NCBI GenBank assembly: GCA_009694095.1
Contig: SHVV01000007.1
Location: 1-36,278 of the forward strand
Length of the DNA stretch: 36,278 nucleotides
Reading direction: 5' to 3'
Source: Alphaproteobacteria bacterium
Lineage (GTDB): Bacteria > Pseudomonadota > Alphaproteobacteria > SHVV01
The notes beneath the pieces were generated by a model. That model searched no databases and had not been told where the DNA came from. It was given only the letters and a program-made list of their open reading frames with translations. Shown here in pieces: positions 32,163 through 36,278 of this stretch. The position numbers and the translations under genes are program-made. Within the stretch, counting starts at the first letter, position 1. Each line of letters starts with the position of its first letter.

Positions 32163-32695
32163 CGCGGCCCAACATTCTCGGACTGGTCGTTGCTGGGCTC
32201 TTCGTCGTAACTTTGCCGGCCATCGCAGGTTGCGCCGATCCGCCGTCGGCCGCCGTCAACTGGTCGCGGTGCATCTTCTTCGATCGCGACTTTTCGAACG
32301 TCGATCTGACGGGAGCGGTCCTTCGCGAGGCTCATTTCAACCGCTCAGTCTTTACTGGCGCCAAACTCGATGCGATCGACGCCTATCGCAGCAAATTCGT
32401 TTCCGCCAGGTTCGCTAGCGCAAGCCTGCGCGGCGCTCGACTTGATGAGGCCGACTTCACCGCGACCGATCTCTCTGGGGCAAGCCTAGTCGGCGCCCAG
32501 CTTGACCGCGCCAAGTTCTACAACGCGGATCTCCGCGGCGCCGACTTGCGAAACGCCGATATTCGCGGCACCGACTTTCTAAAAGCCAATCTCTCGCAGG
32601 CACATTGGATAGATGGAACCATTTGCGCCGAGGGTTCGATCAGTCAATGCGTGCCCGCGGTCGCCGCACAAGGAAAAACGGCCGGCGGGTCCTGA
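32159..32695 (+). CDS. Pentapeptide-repeat lipoprotein
   Basis: A 178-residue protein with a signal peptide (LGLVVAGLFVVTLPAIAG) and lipobox I22-A-G-C25, so it is probably lipid-anchored. Residues about 40-150 are pentapeptide repeats of the A(D/N)LxG type (for example DLTGAVLREAHF, ADLRGADLRNADIRG), which fold as a right-handed beta helix. Function unknown. The start ATG overlaps the thioesterase TGA (ATGA), implying translational coupling; the longer open frame upstream runs through the thioesterase gene in another frame and is rejected. Confidence 0.88.
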   Translation: MTRPNILGLVVAGLFVVTLPAIAGCADPPSAAVNWSRCIFFDRDFSNVDLTGAVLREAHFNRSVFTGAKLDAIDAYRSKFVSARFASASLRGARLDEADFTATDLSGASLVGAQLDRAKFYNADLRGADLRNADIRGTDFLKANLSQAHWIDGTICAEGSISQCVPAVAAQGKTAGGS

Positions 32696-32759
32696 GTTTG
32701 TCTAAATGCCCTAGACGATCGCCGCGTGTACGCTATACGTAGCTGAACAGCATCCGACG

Positions 32760-35126
32760 ATGTCCGATCCGTTCGATCTCGCTCACCACGAACCAGCCGC
32801 GGCGGTGGCGCCGGTGCTGGCCGTGGATACGCCCGCCGCGCCGCCACCCTATCTCGTCGGTCTCAATGACGCCCAGTCGGCCGCAGTTCTCGCGACCGAA
32901 GGCCCCGTCCTGGTGTTGGCCGGCGCCGGAACTGGCAAGACCAAAGTTCTCACCACGCGGCTGACGCACATCTTGAACGCACGCCGCGCGTTCCCAAGCC
33001 AGATCCTCGCCGTTACCTTCACCAACAAAGCGGCGCGAGAGATGGTCGAGCGCGTGCGCGCGCTCATCGGCGAAGCAGTCGAGGGATTGTGGATCGGTAC
33101 GTTTCATTCGATCGGGGCGCGCATCCTGCGCCGCCACGCCGAACTCGTCGGCCTCAAGCCCAACTTCACGATCCTCGACACCGACGACCAGCTGCGGCTG
33201 TACAAACAAATCCTTCAAGCTGCAAATATCGACGAAAAGCGCTGGCCGGCGCGCTCGTTAGCTTCGGTCATCGACCGATGGAAGGACCGCGGTTACACCC
33301 CGGACAAGGTACCGACTGCTGACGCTGGCGATTTTGGCGGCGGGCGCAGCATCGATCTCTACAAGCTCTATCAGCAGCGTTTGATCGCGTTGAACGCCAC
33401 CGATTTTGGCGACTTGCTGCTCCACACGATCTCGATCTTCCTCACCAACGCCGAGGTTCTCGTCGACTACCACCGGCGGTTCAAATACGTCCTGGTGGAC
33501 GAATATCAGGACACCAACGTCGCGCAGTATTTGTGGCTGCGGCTTCTAGCACGTGGGCACAACAACATCTGCTGCGTCGGCGACGACGACCAATCGATCT
33601 ACGGTTGGCGCGGCGCGGAGGTCGGCAACATCCTCCGCTTCGAACAAGACTTTCCCGGCGCCCAGGTTATCCGGCTCGAGCGCAATTACCGCTCGACGAC
33701 TCATATTCTGGCCTGCGCATCAGCCTTGATCGCGCACAACCAAAGTCGACTCGGCAAGATCCTGTGGACCGAATCGGAGCATGGCGAGAAGGTGAGCGTC
33801 AAGGGCGTCTGGGACGACGCCGCCGAGGCGCTGTTCGTCGCCGAGGAAATCGAAGCCTTGCAGCGCCGCGGCAATCGCCTGACGGAGATGGCCATTCTGG
33901 TGCGCGCCTCGTTCCAAACCCGCGCGTTCGAGGAACGTTTTCTCACCACCGGCGTTCCCTATCGTGTCATAGGCGGCCTCAAGTTCTATGAGCGGCGCGA
34001 GGTACGCGACGCGCTCGCATACCTGCGCGTCCTGATGGTGCCGCAAGATGACCTCGCGTTCGGGCGGATCATCAACGTTCCGAAGCGTGGCATCGGGGAA
34101 TCGACGATCCGAGCGCTGCATCAGCTTTCGCGAGCGGAACAGATTCCACTCACTGAAGCCGCCAAGCGCTTGATCGAGACCGACGAGCTTCGCCCCAACG
34201 TGCGACAGACCATCCGCCGGCTGCTTGAGTTGTTCGACCGCTGGCGCTCGCTCATTTCATCGTCGAGCGCGGCTGAAGTCGTCGAGACCGTGCTCGACGA
34301 TTCGGGCTATACGCAGATGTGGCAGGCTGATCGTTCGCCGGATGCTCCAGGCCGGTTGGAAAATCTCAAGGAATTCGTGCGCGCGATCGGAGAATTTGAG
34401 TCCTTGAGCGGTTTTCTTGAGCACATTGCGCTCGTCACCGATAACGACGAAGCGGCGACCGCCGACCGTGTCAACTTGATGACGCTACACGCGGCGAAGG
34501 GGCTCGAATTCGACACGGTGTTCCTCCCCGGCTGGGAGGAAGGTTTGTTCCCGCATCGATTAGCGCTCGACCAAGGCGGCACGAAAGGTCTCGAGGAGGA
34601 GCGGCGCCTCGCCCACGTCGGTCTGACGCGGGCTCGCCACCGCGCGATTATTTCGTTTGCCGCCTCGCGCCGAACCTTTGGCGAAGTGAGCCACGGCAAC
34701 ATTCCTTCGCGTTTCGTCGACGAACTCCCGGCCGAGCATATCGAACAATCGACCGACTCAGGCCTCTACACCCGCGGCGGGGTCGCCGATTGGAGTCTTG
34801 GTTGGGGCAACGAATTGGAAGACCGCGTCGACAACGACGGGAACTCGTACGGTCAGTATCGCGCACGCTACAAACGAGGCCGCCCCCAACTGGGTGAACG
34901 AACCAGCCGATATCGCGGCGCGAGCGGGTCGCCTGGCCCGGTTGTCGAGGCCGAGGCCGAGCCCGCTCCACCACCGGCTCCTAGCGCTTATTCGCGCGGA
35001 CAACGCGTGTTTCACCAGAAATTCGGCTACGGCAAGATCCTGATGGCCGATGGCGAAAAGCTCGAAATCCAGTTCGACAAGTCCGACGTCAAGAAGGTCA
35101 TGGCGTCGTTCATTCGACCGGCATGA
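32760..35126 (+). CDS. uvrD: ATP-dependent DNA helicase UvrD/PcrA family
   Basis: A 788-residue superfamily 1A 3'-5' helicase for nucleotide excision and mismatch repair and for clearing stalled RNA polymerase. Motifs: Q-motif LNDAQSAAV (Q39), Walker A AGAGTGKT (54-61), FTNKAAREM, TFHSIGARILR, Walker B DEYQDTN (from D247), DDDQSIYGWRGA, LERNYRS, and motifs V-VI MTLHAAKGLEF and EERRLAHVGLTRAR. The C-terminal Tudor-like domain (RGQRVFHQKFGYGKI) is present. The first about 33 residues are an Ala/Pro-rich extension. Its stop overlaps the prmA start by four bases. Whether it should be named uvrD or pcrA is convention. Confidence 0.96.
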   Translation: MSDPFDLAHHEPAAAVAPVLAVDTPAAPPPYLVGLNDAQSAAVLATEGPVLVLAGAGTGKTKVLTTRLTHILNARRAFPSQILAVTFTNKAAREMVERVRALIGEAVEGLWIGTFHSIGARILRRHAELVGLKPNFTILDTDDQLRLYKQILQAANIDEKRWPARSLASVIDRWKDRGYTPDKVPTADAGDFGGGRSIDLYKLYQQRLIALNATDFGDLLLHTISIFLTNAEVLVDYHRRFKYVLVDEYQDTNVAQYLWLRLLARGHNNICCVGDDDQSIYGWRGAEVGNILRFEQDFPGAQVIRLERNYRSTTHILACASALIAHNQSRLGKILWTESEHGEKVSVKGVWDDAAEALFVAEEIEALQRRGNRLTEMAILVRASFQTRAFEERFLTTGVPYRVIGGLKFYERREVRDALAYLRVLMVPQDDLAFGRIINVPKRGIGESTIRALHQLSRAEQIPLTEAAKRLIETDELRPNVRQTIRRLLELFDRWRSLISSSSAAEVVETVLDDSGYTQMWQADRSPDAPGRLENLKEFVRAIGEFESLSGFLEHIALVTDNDEAATADRVNLMTLHAAKGLEFDTVFLPGWEEGLFPHRLALDQGGTKGLEEERRLAHVGLTRARHRAIISFAASRRTFGEVSHGNIPSRFVDELPAEHIEQSTDSGLYTRGGVADWSLGWGNELEDRVDNDGNSYGQYRARYKRGRPQLGERTSRYRGASGSPGPVVEAEAEPAPPPAPSAYSRGQRVFHQKFGYGKILMADGEKLEIQFDKSDVKKVMASFIRPA

Positions 35127-36031
35127 GCGGGCCGCCAGAGGGCACGCCGCTCTGGAAAATCGCCCTCACCGTGCCTGAGCGTGCCATTGACGCGATCGAG
35201 GCGGCATTTTGCGATATTGCGTTGGTTGTAACGTCCTATGTGCTCGAAGGCGACCGCGCCCAGCGCGCCGAAACACTCTGGCGGGTTGAGTTTCTCACAC
35301 CGTCCTTGCCACCAAACGACTTAATCGAAGGCGCTATCGCCCGGGTCGCAACCGAGTCCGGCTTCACTACGCCGGACATCGTCGTTGCACCAATCGACGA
35401 ACGTGATTGGATTGCCGCTGGCCTCGCTCAACAGCCTCCAACTCGCGTCGGTCGGTTCATCGTTTGCGGCCGTCATTCTCGCGACGAAGTCCGCCCGGGC
35501 GAAATTGCAATCGAAATCGATGCCGGGTTGGCCTTTGGCACCGGACGTCACGAGACGACATATGGTTGCTTGAGTGCCATCAGCCGCGTTCTCAAACGTA
35601 CTCGACCGCGCCGCATGCTGGATCTTGGAACGGGGAGCGGTGTGCTCGCGATCGCGCTTGCCAAGGCGACGCGTCGCCCGGTCACCGCGGTCGAAATCGA
35701 TCCAGTGGCGGTCGGGGTCGCGGGCGAAAACGTAACGCTGAATGGAATGGGCCTGTTCATCGACGTCCGCAACGGGAAGCACGTGCCCCGAGCATTGGCG
35801 TTTGATCTGATCGTCGCCAATATCCTGATCGGTCCGCTGGTGCGCTTGGCGCCGGCAATTGCGCGAGCGCTCGCGCCCGGTGGCCGCGCTATCTTGAGCG
35901 GTATCCTCGATGACGAGGAAGCCGCTCTGATTGCCGCCTACCGGGCGCAAAAGCTTGCACTCGTGGAACGGATCGAGCGTGGCTCTTGGCCGACGCTCGT
36001 GTTCAAACGCCGCTCGCGCGGACGTTCGTGA
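35123..36031 (+). CDS. prmA: Ribosomal protein L11 methyltransferase
   Basis: A 302-residue SAM-dependent enzyme that methylates ribosomal protein L11. The substrate-recognition N-terminal domain (about 8-95) is followed by the family motif EIAIEIDAGLAFGTGRHETTYGCL, the SAM loop LDLGTGSGVLAIALAK and VANILIGPL in motif IV. Its ATG overlaps the uvrD stop (ATGA), so it is probably co-translated with the helicase. Length is normal for PrmA. Confidence 0.95.
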   Translation: MSGPPEGTPLWKIALTVPERAIDAIEAAFCDIALVVTSYVLEGDRAQRAETLWRVEFLTPSLPPNDLIEGAIARVATESGFTTPDIVVAPIDERDWIAAGLAQQPPTRVGRFIVCGRHSRDEVRPGEIAIEIDAGLAFGTGRHETTYGCLSAISRVLKRTRPRRMLDLGTGSGVLAIALAKATRRPVTAVEIDPVAVGVAGENVTLNGMGLFIDVRNGKHVPRALAFDLIVANILIGPLVRLAPAIARALAPGGRAILSGILDDEEAALIAAYRAQKLALVERIERGSWPTLVFKRRSRGRS

Positions 36032-36034
36032 TCG

Positions 36035-36278
36035 TTATGCCGCTCTTGGCTCGTTGCTATTGGCCGCGACTGGCATCGGATTGTTCCAGTTCGCCGCAAC
36101 TCCGCCGATCGTGCCACGCGCCGCAGCGTAGATCATGCTGCGGTCCAGGCCGATATCCGCCAGGGTCCGATCGTCGAGCCGTTGCAGTTCGGCAAGGTTC
36201 GAGCGTTCCTCGATCCGGGCACGGACTAAAGTCACGAAGGACTTTCCGCGAGCGGCAATCCACTTCGCGAGGGTGCCT
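36035..36278 (-). CDS. DUF1127 protein, 5' end cut by window edge
   Basis: The C-terminal part has the DUF1127 pattern LQRLDDRTLADIGLDRSMI, an Arg-rich short protein type (YjiS-like). In-frame sequence stays open to the window edge (KWIAARGKSFVTLVRARIEER), which fits the usual N-terminal helix, so the true start is probably outside; a GTG at 36235 would give 66 residues. The tail after the motif is longer than usual (about 35 residues, Asn/Ala-rich). Convergent with prmA, 3 bp apart. Function not firmly known. Confidence 0.8.
   Translation of the reverse strand, partial: GTLAKWIAARGKSFVTLVRARIEERSNLAELQRLDDRTLADIGLDRSMIYAAARGTIGGVAANWNNPMPVAANSNEPRAA

Overview
This is a 36.3 kb, GC-rich, densely packed chromosomal segment from an alphaproteobacterium. 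The evidence is a circularly permuted two-piece tmRNA gene, an alphaproteobacterial-type SspB, DUF4169 and RHH_4-type small proteins, an hflK-hflC-DUF2065-degP cluster, and a flavin-dependent thymidylate synthase. The gene order (ilvB-ilvN-ilvC-leuA followed by mreBCD-mrdA-rodA) looks like Rhodospirillales to me, but that placement is inference from memory. I see no prophage, insertion sequence, CRISPR array or genomic island. Nearly everything is core housekeeping.

Layout. Positions 67-142: tRNA-Lys(CTT), minus strand. 218-5718: the rod-shape and cell-wall elongation cluster mreB-mreC-mreD-mrdA-rodA, minus strand, very tightly packed. 5827-11169: branched-chain amino acid genes ilvB-ilvN-ilvC-leuA, minus strand. 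leuA is preceded by about 400 bp of structured leader with a possible Leu/Val-rich leader peptide, and ilvB has its own promoter and structured leader. 11395-13285: miaA and serB, divergent. 13334-17238: hflK-hflC-DUF2065-degP membrane quality control, minus strand. 17383-18597: mrp/apbC Fe-S carrier with a histidine-rich linker. 18638-19859: thyX with a coupled unrecognised 93-residue protein. 20022-20298: permuted ssrA, with sspB right after it, so the trans-translation tag and its proteolytic adaptor are neighbours. 21040-21672: LysE-type exporter broken by one in-frame TGA. 21745-27397: fumC, an RHH protein, a large AsmA-family gene and DUF4169. 27515-29191: a second acetolactate-synthase-like enzyme. 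29380-31573: an FAD-linked D-lactate dehydrogenase-like oxidase with a glutaredoxin-DinB fusion. 31671-36031: thioesterase, pentapeptide lipoprotein, UvrD/PcrA helicase and PrmA. The right edge cuts a DUF1127 gene.

How the parts fit. The mre/mrd genes build the lateral wall. The ilv/leu genes make valine, isoleucine and leucine. HflKC with DegP, and ssrA with SspB, are two protein quality-control modules, one at the membrane/periplasm and one at stalled ribosomes. The observations most worth following up are the permuted ssrA beside sspB with its short ANNNELALAA tag, the hairpin series and sORF ahead of leuA, the glutaredoxin-DinB fusion, the thyX-coupled unknown gene, and the single-stop LysE gene. 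I found no convincing wholly new multi-gene system.
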